Shown: positions 12,001-23,434, counted from the stretch's first letter. The stretch is DNA of 64,000 bases from Helicostylum pulchrum (GCA_025677825.1 JAIXMO010000064.1:90101-154100); one strand, 5' to 3'. The notes: a model not told the origin generated them from the sequence alone. Translations and numbers: made by a program.

Positions 12001-12448
12001 TTATGTTTATAATCCAGAATCACTTGTTTTTTTTTTTTTTTTTTTTTTTACATTTGAGTGTGGTGAGCCTATTGGTCGCGACGTTTTTAAGAATTCCGTT
12101 TTGTGCTCTATTAAGGCTTTTGATAATTTTCCATGACCTTTTATACTGAACTTTTCTGCTAACCTAAACGTGTTATCGATCTTTAGTTCATGTATTATCT
12201 CTCCATGGATATATATGTACAAACCCGTTTATGGCTGTTTCGACTTCATGTTCACTAGTACTTGTACATTTCTCGTAAGTTAGCATGTACTTTACTTTTT
12301 GAACTGCTTTTTTCCATTCCGGTGTACTAATCTATATTACAGAATGTTTAGTACCAATATAATTTCAGGGTATAAAGATATAACTCACTTCTAGACCTGT
12401 CAGTTTATTTACAAGTCGTCCAGTTAGTTGATCCTTTGCCATAACCAT
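9042..12448 (-). CDS. GCP5: gamma-tubulin complex component 5 (GCP5-like)
   Basis: Eleven exons, high to low: 12448-12389, 12331-12225, 12163-12052, 11965-11717, 11660-11313, 11245-10520, 10462-9887, 9826-9596, 9543-9418, 9357-9141, 9076-9042; 928 aa. GCP5 features run from end to end: the N-terminal EVETAINGLAEKFSI segment, LTWENVVKDDPLQGDHW, the GRIP1 region (GCRGLLFQYLDDHF), MIDDWIFYGSLEGD, and the GRIP2 end with IPWPLNNFI, LLWFINSFWRYIMTTILH and IIDRCLLNDK, closing with FESLASSLSTR. Human GCP5 shows the same blocks in the same order. It would nucleate microtubules with gamma-tubulin at the spindle pole body/MTOC. GCP5 is absent from S. cerevisiae; Mod21 is the distant S. pombe counterpart. 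The 35-nt last exon is the least certain part. Confidence 0.9.
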
Positions 12449-13191
12449 TTTCTTTTTTAAAAAAAAAGTCGTCAAGGCGAAAAGAAGAAAAAAAAGTTTA
12501 AAAAGGAACAATTATGGCAGTCATGTATTAATTTGATTGAATATATACTTGAGCATAAGTATTGTTACAGTCGTTCCACTGGTATTTAACGAAAACTATT
12601 TTTGTGCTTTTAATAAACTGAAACTCGCAGATTCTTGTAAAATAAAAAGATACCGAAACACTTGAAGCTACATATGATATTCCTACTAAGCACCTTCCTC
12701 TATTTTACCCAAAACTCGGCCTTCATCTGAAAAATATACACTTTCGCATGGTGATACACCAGGTCGGCTTCACCTGTGCGGTTTGAATAATTCGGGTAAG
12801 GTAGAAATATAGCTATTGTCATTTAAGGACTAATTATTATTTTCTTAAACAAGAGCTGATAACTCTAAATACGTGAGTCTCGAGAACTGCTTATTAAAGG
12901 GTACGCGTAAAGTGTCGTTGTCCTGATATAACTCTCTATAAAATAAAGACTTGTCTTAAATAAAACTAATAGGAAAGAATAGACACATACAAAAGCTCTT
13001 CAATAACTATTCAATAACTATTCAATAATATTTACTATTGAAAATCAATAATGTTTGTTAAACAACGCAAAAACGATAAAGGCCAATTGGGGTTTCCCTA
13101 TCGTGTATAAAAAGTCAATTTTTACATAAAAACCGCCAGCCGAAAATTAATTTCTCGCTTTTGTACCTTTCTTTTCGCGTAATTAAATACC
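12449..13191. other. divergent intergenic region (GCP5 / clpP)
   Basis: The 743 bp between divergent start codons. Around 12698-12800 lies a stretch with short complementary arms (TTACCC and GGGTAA at its two ends, AGGT and ACCT in between). Direct repeats of an ATTCAATAA-like unit occur near 13000-13030. No coding potential recognised. Confidence 0.4.
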
Positions 13192-14346
13192 ATGATTTCC
13201 AACATTATTAGAAACACTTCTCCCATCTTACTTCGTACCCAAAATAGAGCAAGTAGACTTATATCATTTTACAAAAAAAAAAAGGAGAAAAAGAAACTTA
13301 CACTTTTCGCATAGGCTTTTTTCTCACAAATTAACAAGAATACCATTAGTTCTTGGTCCGAATCACCTTATGCACAAGCTTTAATCCCTATTGTCGTCGA
13401 GAATACTGTAATGTATAATAGAATAATACATACGTTTTCTTTCTCTAAAACTTATGTATATAGGGTAGAGGCGAAAGGTCTTACGATATATTTTCTCGTT
13501 TGTTAAAGGAACGTATTATTTGTTTGAATGGACCAGTAAGTATTTTTTCTTTCTTTTTCTCATCTGGCTGGTTGTAATTAATTAGTAAATGTAGGTAAAC
13601 GAAAGTGTTGCTGCGGTTATTGTTGCTCAACTGTTGTTCTTGGAATCTGAAAGCACAGAGAAGCCAATTAGTTTATATATTAACTCTCCCGGTGGAAGTG
13701 TAACAGCTGGTATGGCTATCTATGATACAGTAAGTTTTTTTGTTGTTGTTTTTACAATCACTATCACCACTAACACTTTTTTTTTGTAGATGCAGGTACT
13801 ATTTATAACGAAGCGATATTATTTATAGATTGGGAAATCTGATTTTTCTTTTCTTTGTAATAGTATATTCAATCTCCTGTTTCAACGTTATGTAATGGTC
13901 AGGCATGTTCTATGGGTTCTCTTTTACTTGCAGCAGGTAGGCAATAATACAAAGTAATTGCGATATGGAAACTTATAATGAAAAAATAGGTGAACCTGGT
14001 AAGAGATATGCATTACCTAATGCATCCATTATGATTCATCAGCCATCTGGTGGAGCTTCTGGTCAAGCTTCAGATATTGCAATTCATGCACGTGAAATCC
14101 TTCGTGTTAGAGAACGCTTAAATAAAATCTACCAAAGGCATACTGGTATTCGCGAAATTGAAACTATTGGTAAGGACAAAAAAAAGAAAAAGAAAAAAAT
14201 GGTACTAAACATTTTTTATACATGTAGAGAAAATGGTTGAAAGAGATTATTTTATGACTGCAGAAGAAGCCATGAATTTTGGTTTAATCGATAAAGTCCT
14301 TGAAAAGCGTGTCGCAGAACCTAGAGTAGATGAACCCAAAAAATAA
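13192..14346 (+). CDS. clpP: mitochondrial ATP-dependent Clp protease proteolytic subunit
   Basis: Eight exons: 13192-13248, 13315-13407, 13464-13535, 13595-13729, 13790-13795, 13864-13936, 13990-14169, 14228-14346; 244 aa. The first 40 residues are a basic/Ser-rich presequence. The mature protein starts near [19 protein letters not shown]. The catalytic triad is visible: Ser137 in NGQACSMGS, His162 in IMIHQPSGG and Asp212 in ERDYFM. It is the tetradecameric serine peptidase that works with ClpX in the mitochondrial matrix. Two oddities: intron 1 uses a GC donor (AGA|GCAAGT), needed to keep frame with the presequence, and exon 5 is a 6-nt microexon encoding the conserved Met-Gln of YDTMQYI. 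ClpP is missing from S. cerevisiae. Confidence 0.93.
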
Positions 14347-14352
14347 AATATT

Positions 14353-15669
14353 TTACAATGACGAAATAACTGCCTTTGTAAATTCAGTTGTACTATTGCT
14401 TCCTCCCATATCACGAGTTTTACATTGTCCTTGTTCAATTGTACGGTAAACCGCAGTTGAAATACGATTAGCGTGCTTATTTAGATTTAAATGTTTCAAC
14501 ATCATGGCTGCACTAAGCATCATGGCCGTAGGATTAGCGGTATTTTTACCCCCAATATCTTCTCCTACATGACGACAGCCCTTTTTATACACGTAAGCAC
14601 ATTTTATATGTATGTATAAAAGTGCGTTTATTGTAACTTACTGGTTCAAATACTGCATACTCTCTACCAATACTAGTACCTGCAATGATACCAGGACCGC
14701 CCACTAAACCAGCTCCAACATTGGATAAGATATTACCATAAAGATTAGGCAATACCAAAACATCAAATTGTTGAGGACGAGAGACCAATTGCATAGAAGC
14801 ATTATCAACAATCATATCGTTTAAAATGATTCCTGACATGGAATATTCTTTATCAAAAATATCACGTACAGTTCTTAAAAACAAACCATCGCCCAATTTC
14901 CTATTATATATAAATAAGCATTTATGTATATATATAATACATATGTGTATATACTTTACATGATGTTTGCTTTATGCACACAAGTTACTCTTTTACGATT
15001 ATTCTTTAACGCGAAATCAAAAGCGAATCGAGCAATACGTTCGGTTTTATAACGCGTTACGATTTTCAGCGACTCGACTACACCAGGAAAGGATATATGT
15101 TCCAAACCAGAGTACTCTCCTTCCGTGTTTTCGCGAATAATGGCAAGATCAATATCGTTAAAGCGACCTTTAACACCGGGAATATTCTTTATAAGAGAGA
15201 TAGAGGCATATATATCCAAATCCTTTCTCATGGAAACGTTGAATGAAGCGTGACCAAGTCTTGATACAGGAGTATACAAAATACCCTTTAATCCAACCTT
15301 GTTACGACGAAGAGAAGCTAAAGTCTCCTTCATCATGCCATCATTAGCAGATACGTGACCGGACAAATCAAACTGTTCCCATTCAATCGGTGCTTCTGCT
15401 GCTTTAAAAACTGCTTTTACAGACTCGGATAACTCTTGTCCAACACCATCTCCAGGAACCAAGGTAACTGTTTGAGTCTAGTTTATATATTTATATATAC
15501 GTATAAGTACATTTCTTTTGAGGGTCTTTTTTTTTTTACTCGTGTTACTTACGGCAACAGACGCAAAAGAGCGTCTCAAAGTCTAATGGAAATATTTTTT
15601 AAGATGGTGTTGATCATGTATATTACTTTTCCTTACCTTCTTTATAACTTGATTGCGTAAAGCGAGCAT
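14353..15669 (-). CDS. IDH1: NAD-dependent isocitrate dehydrogenase subunit 1, mitochondrial
   Basis: Five exons: 15669-15637, 15582-15553, 15477-14960, 14900-14642, 14580-14353; 355 aa. The two tiny first exons (33 and 30 nt) encode a basic mitochondrial presequence ([21 protein letters not shown]). Then come [68 protein letters not shown] and the C-terminal [16 protein letters not shown]. The blocks fit yeast IDH1, the AMP-binding regulatory subunit that pairs with catalytic IDH2 in the TCA cycle, better than IDH2. Its stop is 6 bp from the clpP stop, so the 3' UTRs must overlap on opposite strands. Confidence 0.93.
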
Positions 15670-16880
15670 ACTAGGAGAGATAAGTAAATAAAAAGAGTGG
15701 GAAGAAAAATAAAAGAAGGGGGATAGACAAATAGACACAAACAAGCCATGTCATCCCTTATTTGCGGCTTTTTATAGTGTACAAAACGGTTCATATTAAA
15801 AAAAAAAGTAGCAGTAATTTGTATAATAAAACGTAGACATAAGACGTATGGAGAACATAATAGTTAAATAAAAAATAGTTTTCGCCAAGTATAATAATAC
15901 CTTAGGTAAATTCGGTATATGAGGGAGGGTTTCTATTGCAAGTAACTTTGGTAGTGTTGGTAGTGTAATAGATAAAAAGAAACAGAAATATTTACCTGTA
16001 GTAACTAATAATAATAACGCTCGAAGAATTTACATTTATTCATAATAAAAAACTTGGTATTTTCCATCGAAAAGCCTTCAAGGATACATGGCTTGATTTT
16101 CACTATATTCTAAGAAAACCATAAGGGATAGTACTTAATAATAATTGACTAGAATTTTGAAGTAGTTACATGAAAAAGAAAAGTAAAAAAGTAAAGGAAA
16201 AAAAGAAAAAAAACTTGAAAAAAAAAAAACCAGCATTCTATTTTAAAACATAGAAAGCTTTTATAGACGCTGATGCAATGTTCATAATTGATAAAGAGAT
16301 GGAAATTTTCATTTACAAAAGTATAAGCTAGCTCTTAACTTTTTTGTTCGCGTATAGATTGTACGTATAATGATTTTAATATACTAATACTGGCCGCCTA
16401 ACATCGTTTCGCTCGATTGCATCGTCGCCGTCGCTCTGCGGGTTTAGAGACAAATATGATATAAATCAAATATCAATTCTTATAATATCCCCTCGAAGAC
16501 GGGATAGAACAGTTAACCGAGGTCTCGATTGAAAAAAACCTGTTGAACTTTCATTCTGAATTTTTTTTTTTTTTTTTTTTGATGAACTGCATTATATTGG
16601 GCGATTTGGTTTTTCGCACGGTGTATATTTGATGATAAAGTATAAGTCAAGCAACGTATAATGTACAATGGGACTACCTCGGCTCAAGATAGAGTGGGAA
16701 ATACAAATAAACGCACAAATTACAAGGACTTGTAAAGAAATCGTCGTTTCACAGTACACTTCAAGCAAAGTTATCACGTGCACAATCCCTCTTTTTTTGG
16801 AGTAACGCGCGCTCAAACTTCCATAAAATTCTTTTACTTTTTTGTGCATCTCATCCTCTTTATTGTTTCGCTGCTGAATC
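15670..16880. other. divergent intergenic region (IDH1 / SPF1)
   Basis: About 1.2 kb. No coding gene is supported; the open frames at 16592-16981 on both strands overlap each other and the SPF1 5' end and look like chance. A patch at about 16390-16520 is clearly richer in G+C than its surroundings and is followed by a T run near 16561-16580, so a small non-coding RNA is conceivable, but no known RNA family was recognised. Confidence 0.4.
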
Positions 16881-19800
16881 ATGTAAGTGTCATAGTGCCC
16901 AAAAGAAATATTAAGAAACAAAATTGTAAACGTTTATATATTATTACAGGACGCAAACTCTTGTTCAGTCTGAACGAGTAGCTTCGGCATCGCTTTTGAG
17001 GCCATTGCCTAGAAGATGGCACATGTATGTTTGGCCCTTTGTCAGTGTACTTTACCCCGTATTTCTCTATGTCTATAAAAATCATTATGATGACTATCTC
17101 GGTTCTGAAGAATGGACTTTTGTTGCACTTGGTAGTATCATCACTTTACACGCCATGACTTTTTTGGTTTGTCAATGGAGTGTTGACATGAAGGCTCTTT
17201 TCACATGTGTTAAAGTAAGTTGACATTTTTTATTTTTTGATGACATGATAAGAGAGGGAGGGGTTTTTTTAACCTTGTGTATAATTTATAGGAATCCGAT
17301 GTTCATAAGGCTACTATTATTAAAATCGTACCTTTCCGTTACCAAGGAAAGGGTACGCTTGTACCATTGGAGCATAGTAAAGTAAGTTTTTAAATAAAAG
17401 GAATGGTGGTCATCTTGTTTGAATTTACTAATGTTTCCCCTTATAGTCACTTGATAACCAAGATGAAATCTCTTTTGTCTTTCAACAAAAGAAATTCATT
17501 TATAATGTCGATAGAAAGCAATTCCAAAAACTTCTTTATCCCTCTGATCTCAACCATACTGTCAAACCTTATCAAAGTACAAAGGGTTTAACCAGCAAGA
17601 CTGAAGTTGAATCACTTACTCATTCTTATGGCTTAAACAAGCAAGTATATTTTTCTTCTTCTTATTAACCGCATTACTAACCTTATATAATATAGATTTG
17701 ATATCCCTTTACCTACTTTTGGTGAACTTTTCAAAGAACATGCTGTTGCACCCTTTTTTATTTTCCAAATATTTTGTGTTGGTCTTTGGTGTTTAGATGA
17801 ATACTGGTATTATTCACTCTTCACTCTCTTCATGTTGGTTGTATTTGAATGCACTGTTGTCTATCAACGTCTTCGTACTATTGGTGAGTTCCGTGGTATG
17901 AACCAAAAACCCTATCCTGTATATGTAAAGAGAGAAAACAAGTGGAATCAAATTCCAAGTGATGAATTATTACCTGGAGATGTTGTCTCTATTGTTCGTA
18001 CAAAGGAAGATCAAGGTGTTCCTTGTGATTTGGTTATTGCTGATGGTTCTTGTATTGTAAACGAAGCTATGCTTTCCGGTGAATCTACTCCTTTACTCAA
18101 GGTAAGCTATAAACACAGGGAAAGAGAGAGGGAGAGAGAGAGAAAGAGGGAGAGAAGCTTGGTTTGGGAATCTTATAGTATTTATTATTATTATGTAGGA
18201 ATCTGTTCAACTCAGAGATGCTAATGATGAATTTGACATGAATGCAGTTGATAGATTATATGTTCTTTATGGTGGTACCAAGGTATTACAAGTTACTTCG
18301 CCGAAATCAGAAGCTCCTCCTGATGATGGTTGTGTTTGTGTTGTTGCTCGTACTGGTTTTGGTACCTCTCAAGGTGAGCTTGTCCGTACCATGATTTTCT
18401 CTACTGAACGTGTTTCAGCCAATAACATTGAAGCACTCTTGTTTATTCTCTTCTTGCTTATTTTCGCCATTGCCGCTTCTGCCTATGTTTGGCAAAAGGG
18501 TATTGAGAACGGTACTAAAAAATCAAAGCTCTTATTGGATTGTATCTTGATTATTACTTCTGTTGTACCCCCTGAGCTTCCTATGGAATTAAGTTTGGCT
18601 GTCAACAGTAGTTTGGTTGCACTTTCAAAGTATGCTATTTACTGTACTGAACCTTTCCGTATTCCTTATGCTGGTAGAGTTGATGTTTGTTGTTTCGATA
18701 AGACTGGTACTTTGACCGGTGAAGACCTTGTGTTTGAAGGTGTTGCTTACTCTAGTCCCACTAAACCTGCTACTGAACTTGCACCTGCTACTGAAGTACC
18801 TGATGCTACTAAATGGGTTTTATCTAGTGCACATGCTTTGGTTCAATTAGAGGATGGCATTGTTGGTGACCCTATGGAAAAGGAAACACTCAAGGCTCTT
18901 GATTGGGATTTAGGACCAAATGATACTGTTTTCCCCAAGGGAGAAAAGAGAGGCCAAAATTTACAAATTCGTCGTCGTTATCAATTCTCTTCTGCTTTAA
19001 AGCGTCAATCTTCTGTTTCTACTTTAACTCATCTTACTTTGTCTGGACCCAAGACCTTTATCTCTGTCAAGGGTGCTCCTGAAACTCTTAAGAACATGTA
19101 TACAAATGTACCTGAAGGTTACGTCGAAGCTTATAGACATTTTACCAGAAAGGGTAGTAGAGTCTTGGCCCTTGGTTATAAAATGTTGGATAACAACTTG
19201 AACCAAAATCAAATCAATGACCTTACTCGTGAATCTGTTGAATCCGAACTTATTTTTGCCGGTTTTATTGTATTCACTTGTCCTCTTAAGGATGATGCTA
19301 TTGAAGCTTTGAAGGAATTAAATGAATCCTCTCATCGCTGTATTATGATTACTGGTGATAACCCATTGACCGCCTGTGCTGTTGCCCGTGAAGTAGCTAT
19401 TGTTGAACGTGATGTATTGATCGTAGATCGTGATGAAAATAAGAAAGATAATAATGTTGTTTTCCATTCTATTGATGAAACTTATCGTATTGAAGTAAAT
19501 CCTGAGAAACCTTTGGATAAGGCACTTTTGGATAAATATGATCTTTGTTTAACTGGTACTGCTATGAGTCAATTCATGCTTCACAAGGAAAATATGAACG
19601 TAATTTTGGAACACACTTGGGTTTATGCTCGTGTATCTCCCTCTCAAAAGGAATATCTCTTGACTGGATTAAAGGATCTTGGTTATACTACCTTGATGGC
19701 TGGTGATGGTACCAATGATGTCGGTGCCTTGAAACAAGCTCATATTGGTGTCGCTCTCTTGGATGGTACACCTGAGGATCTTCAGAAGATTGCTGAGCGT

Positions 19801-21013
19801 CAGCGTATCGAACGTATGAAGGCCATGTACGAACAACAAAAGAGTATTTCTGCTCGTTTTAACCAACCTCCTCCCCCTCCTCCTCCTGCTATTGCTCATC
19901 TTTATCCTGAATATGCCGCACAAATTGCCCAACAACAAGCTAACCAAAACTTAACCCCTGCTCAATTACGTCAACAAGAACAAAAGAAGAAGATAGAAGA
20001 AGCTACTCAAAAGATGATGGAAGGTATGGATATGGAAGAGCCTCCCACTATTAAATTTGGTGATGCTTCCGTTGCTGCCCCTTTTACTTCCAAGCTTCGT
20101 AATGTTACTGCTAGTAAGTTTTTTAAAACATGTGTAGAAAATAAAAAATTAAAATTAATTTTTTCATTTTATAGTTAATAATATTATTCGCCAAGGTCGT
20201 TGTACTCTTGTCGCTACTATTCAAATGTACAAGATTTTAGCTTTGAATTGTTTAATTTCTGCTTATAGTTTATCCGTCTTGTACCTTGATGGTATTAAGT
20301 TTGGTGATCTTCAAGTAACTATTTCTGGTATGTTGATGGCTGTTTGTTTCCTTTGTATTTCTAGAGGAAGACCTTTGCAAAAGTTATCCAAGGAACGTCC
20401 TCAACCCAACATTTTCAATCCTTATATTATTTTATCTGTCTTGGGTCAATTTGCTATTCATATCGTTTCCTTGGTTTATATCAATGCTCTCGCTAAATCT
20501 TTAGAACCGTAAAGTATATAATCAGTAATTCATATATTATGTAGTAATCTCACTCATTTTTTTAGACCAAAAGAGGTTGATTTGGAAGGTGAATTTGAAC
20601 CAAGTTTGTTGAACAGCGCTATTTATCTTATTCAATTATCTATGCAAGTTTCTACATTTGCTATTAACTACCAAGGTTATCCTTTCCGTGAACGTATTCA
20701 AGACAATAAGGCCTTGTATTACGGCTTAATGTCTGTTGGTGGTATTGCATTAGCTGGTGCTACTGAAATGTGGCCTGATGTCAATGATCAACTTAAGCTT
20801 GTCCGATTCCCCGGAACTGTAAGTTTGAAAAAAAAAAAAAAAGACGAACGTACAATAATACCAAACTAATGCATATGTTTTCTTTAGTTCCGTTATAAGT
20901 TGACTCTCTGTATGATTCTCGATTTTGGTATTGCATATGCAATTGAAAAGGTGACCAAGTATTGTTTTGCAGATAATCGCGCAAAGGCAATTGCTAGAAG
21001 AGGAAAGGATTAG
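16881..21013 (+). CDS. SPF1: P5A-type ATPase (ER transmembrane-helix dislocase)
   Basis: Nine exons: 16881-16882, 16950-17214, 17292-17381, 17447-17640, 17696-18101, 18199-20113, 20175-20508, 20566-20818, 20888-21013; 1,194 aa. P5A hallmarks: [19 protein letters not shown], the M4 motif PPELPMELS (about 443), phosphorylation motif [10 protein letters not shown] (about 486), [10 protein letters not shown], and [18 protein letters not shown]. Yeast Spf1 and human ATP13A1 remove misinserted helices from the ER membrane. The initiator ATG is split AT|G by intron 1; an in-frame TGA lies just upstream, and unspliced RNA reads ATG-TAA. Intron 4 uses a GC donor (AA|GCAAGT). Intron 5 (18102-18198) carries a GA-rich microsatellite. 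Confidence 0.95.
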
Positions 21014-21205
21014 ATTTTTGTAGAAAGATAAACAATAACAATAATAATAAAAAAGCGATATAGCAAACTGTATGTAACACGTGCTTTTACCTATAATAAC
21101 ATTTATTTTTACTGAAAAAAAGAAAAAATCTAGACGCATCCTTTGCTTGCAAAATATGTTTTTTATTTGTTTTTTTGTTTACATATACTATTCGCTAATA
21201 CGGAA

Positions 21206-21225
21206 AGAGAGAGAGAGAGAGAGAG
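21206..21225. repeat. (AG)n microsatellite
   Basis: A run of ten AG units about 190 bp past the SPF1 stop codon, just before a perfect hairpin. Similar GA-rich repeats lie in SPF1 intron 5. Confidence 0.8.
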
Positions 21226-21247
21226 TGGGTGGATGTGGGTGATACAA

Positions 21248-21292
21248 GGTACTCTCATAGTAAAAGGCCGATAACTTTACTATGAGAGTACC
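21248..21292. repeat. perfect 17-bp inverted repeat (hairpin) downstream of SPF1
   Basis: Left arm 21248-21264 (GGTACTCTCATAGTAAA) and right arm 21276-21292 are exact reverse complements, separated by 11 nt. It sits about 235 bp past the SPF1 stop, so it may be in the 3' UTR or just after the polyadenylation site. It could form an RNA hairpin or a DNA cruciform, or be a mobile-element remnant. No target-site duplication is obvious. Confidence 0.85.
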
Positions 21293-21866
21293 CACAGAAA
21301 AAGAAAGAGACTGAGAGAGAAAGGTATGATATAAGTTTGGTAAGCGCAGAAAAAGAATATGTAACCATTTCTAGTTTATGGGCCAAATACCGTTGTGTTA
21401 CCTTTAATATTTTTTTTCTTTTTCTTTCTTTCTACTTCTCACTCCTTATTATCTTCTTAGGTTACATATGTATCCATTACAGTAAGATGAGATATATATG
21501 ACATGATCTATTTACTTTTTTGAACTAGTTGAATGCTTTGCGATGGCGAAATATAATTATATTTATAAAAAAAGATAAAATTTGCTTTGTAAATTTGAAT
21601 ATCAGCCTGATGTGTTACGGATTTTTTTAAAGTTCATTATAAACGAGCACAGTCCATGTTTATATTGATCAAAATCGAAATACACCCTGTGTAATTTTCA
21701 TTACTCGTTATCCATTTGATATTAAATGTACAAAAACCAATGGATAAGCCACTGTATATATTAGTAGGTATCATTAAAATTTTAGAACGAGAGAAACGTT
21801 CCTTTTTTTTTCTCTTTCTTTCCTTTTTCCTTCTTTTTTCTTTTTACATATAAACAGTTATACATC

Positions 21867-22262
21867 ATGACGTTGAATACATTGACAACTACCGCTTCTC
21901 AACGAATAAATATTATTTCTGATAGTGTAAAATTTATTTGTCAATCACGAGGAAAGAATTACTGTCTCGTTCATAGAAGATACTTCGAGACAAGTTGGTG
22001 TCCAGACTGTGGTCGTAGTAAGTATAAAATAACGTTCCTATAAAACCTTTTCTAAATGTCTCGATATTTCTTTTTAAAATTATAGTATCTTAAAGAAAAC
22101 GATAATTACGATGATGATAGTGATATCGGAGCATATGACCATATATTATCTATTATTTTGTGCTCAAATTCGGACCTAATTTGTATCTTTGTCTTCTATA
22201 TTTTACTTTTAATCATCCCGTCAATATTCTACGCTCGTAAGAGATTCATACGTACAACATAA
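21867..22262 (+). CDS. small putative zinc-site membrane protein, unrecognised
   Basis: Two exons, 21867-22017 and 22096-22262, give 105 aa; each exon is too short to stand out alone. The first half has CLVHRRYFETSWCPDCGR, a CxxH-x10-CxxC arrangement that could hold one zinc ion. An acidic DDDSD stretch follows. Near the C-terminus one strongly hydrophobic segment (LICIFVFYILLLIIPSIFYA) is followed by basic ARKRFIR, the layout of a tail-anchored membrane protein with the zinc site in the cytosol. The intron has a GTAAGT donor, and its acceptor is the second AG (TTAAAG); the nearer AG gives a stop. I do not recognise a family. A long pyrimidine-rich leader and an ATG in good context support a real gene. 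Confidence 0.55.
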
Positions 22263-23137
22263 AAAAAAAAAGCAATAATTTACCCTATAAAGTTGAACTT
22301 GTAAAAATATATTTGTGTTTAAGCGAGGGCATACCTACTTTTAAATGTTATTAGTTTATTAGCACTGATAAAAGGTGTATGTTGGGTTATAATTAGTAAA
22401 TAACAATATAGTCGAAATATGTATTTTATTTTGGCTGTTTAAATCAACAGCGTATGAGTAAAGATTCCCTCTTAACGAAATTCCAACTCAAGATCAAGAA
22501 CTGTAATTGTAAATCCCACGATAATGTGCGCTTCTATAAGCCTACAAAAATTGCACCTGTTTCAATAGGCAGTTGGAAGAGATGTAACTTCCATTCCCAG
22601 ATTTAAACTATTAGAATAATAAACGTGCTCCTCGACGCCGTAGGATAGTATCTAATAAAAGCTTCTATATACCGGAGATAGCTCTTAAGATTTTACTGAA
22701 TTAAGTACACATCATACTTTTTTTTGAAAAAAAAACAAATCAACAAAAATTATCACAAGGTTTTGTTTATAAAACTTCTTTTTTTTGTATTTCATCCTTT
22801 TTTTAAAAATATTTTGTTTTTACATGTGAATAGGCGGCTATTTTGGGTAATACAATTGTGGAGAATCCCATTTTGTGTTACTGTGCACAACTTGAGTAGC
22901 AAATAAAAAATTCCCATGCCTAAAAACTTATTACACCATTTTTAACGAAGAAGGGGCTTAGTTTAAACAGCTACAAGTAAAAAAATAAAGAAAAAATAAA
23001 GAAGGAACTGAAAAGGTTATCAGACTAAAAGGTGTTATTGTTTTATTAACCATGTATGAGCCTTTAAATAGACTTCAGGAATAAAAGATGACGTGATAGA
23101 AGGTAGATAATAACCAATCATTAAATGATTACATGTA
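22263..23137. other. intergenic region with a short cysteine-containing open frame
   Basis: No recognised gene. A 50-codon ATG-to-stop frame at 22454-22606 encodes a Lys/Cys-containing peptide (KIKNCNCKSH and WKRCNFHSQ). With a Fanzor-like relic and a MITE nearby it might be transposon debris, but the link is a guess. Confidence 0.35.
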
Positions 23138-23434
23138 CAGTGCTCACGGCGCCAATTTGCGTCTTTGTGGATTTTTTTGCGGTTTTTCAAGTTCCCAATT
23201 TGCAATATCATAACAATATCTGTAAGAGCCTTCGAGATAGTAAAAAGGGTTAGCATTACGTATACCGTTCACTAATTTTAGCTTCAATTCTTCAGTCTAT
23301 CTCTGTTAAAAAAAAAAAAACGTGAAATGGGTCTGGCAAACCCTTAAATTGGAAGTTCGAAAAAACCCCAAATTGGGAACTTGAAAAACCGCAAAAAAAA
23401 TCCACAAAGACGCAAATTGGCGCCGTGAGCACTG
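23138..23434. mobile_element. Tc1/mariner-type MITE with 65-bp terminal inverted repeats
   Basis: Left arm 23138-23202 starts CAGTGCTCACGGCGCC. Right arm 23369-23434 is its reverse complement and differs only by one extra base in a homopolymer (7 T against 8 A). The element is 297 bp and flanked on both sides by TA (23136-23137 and 23435-23436), the target duplication of Tc1/mariner elements, whose ends typically begin CAGT. The interior is non-coding, so this is a non-autonomous miniature element. The near-identical arms suggest recent insertion or sustained pairing. Confidence 0.9.

Noticed and set aside
16592..16921. 109-codon minus frame upstream of SPF1
   Set aside because: It overlaps the SPF1 first exon/intron and opposing frames; no protein features.
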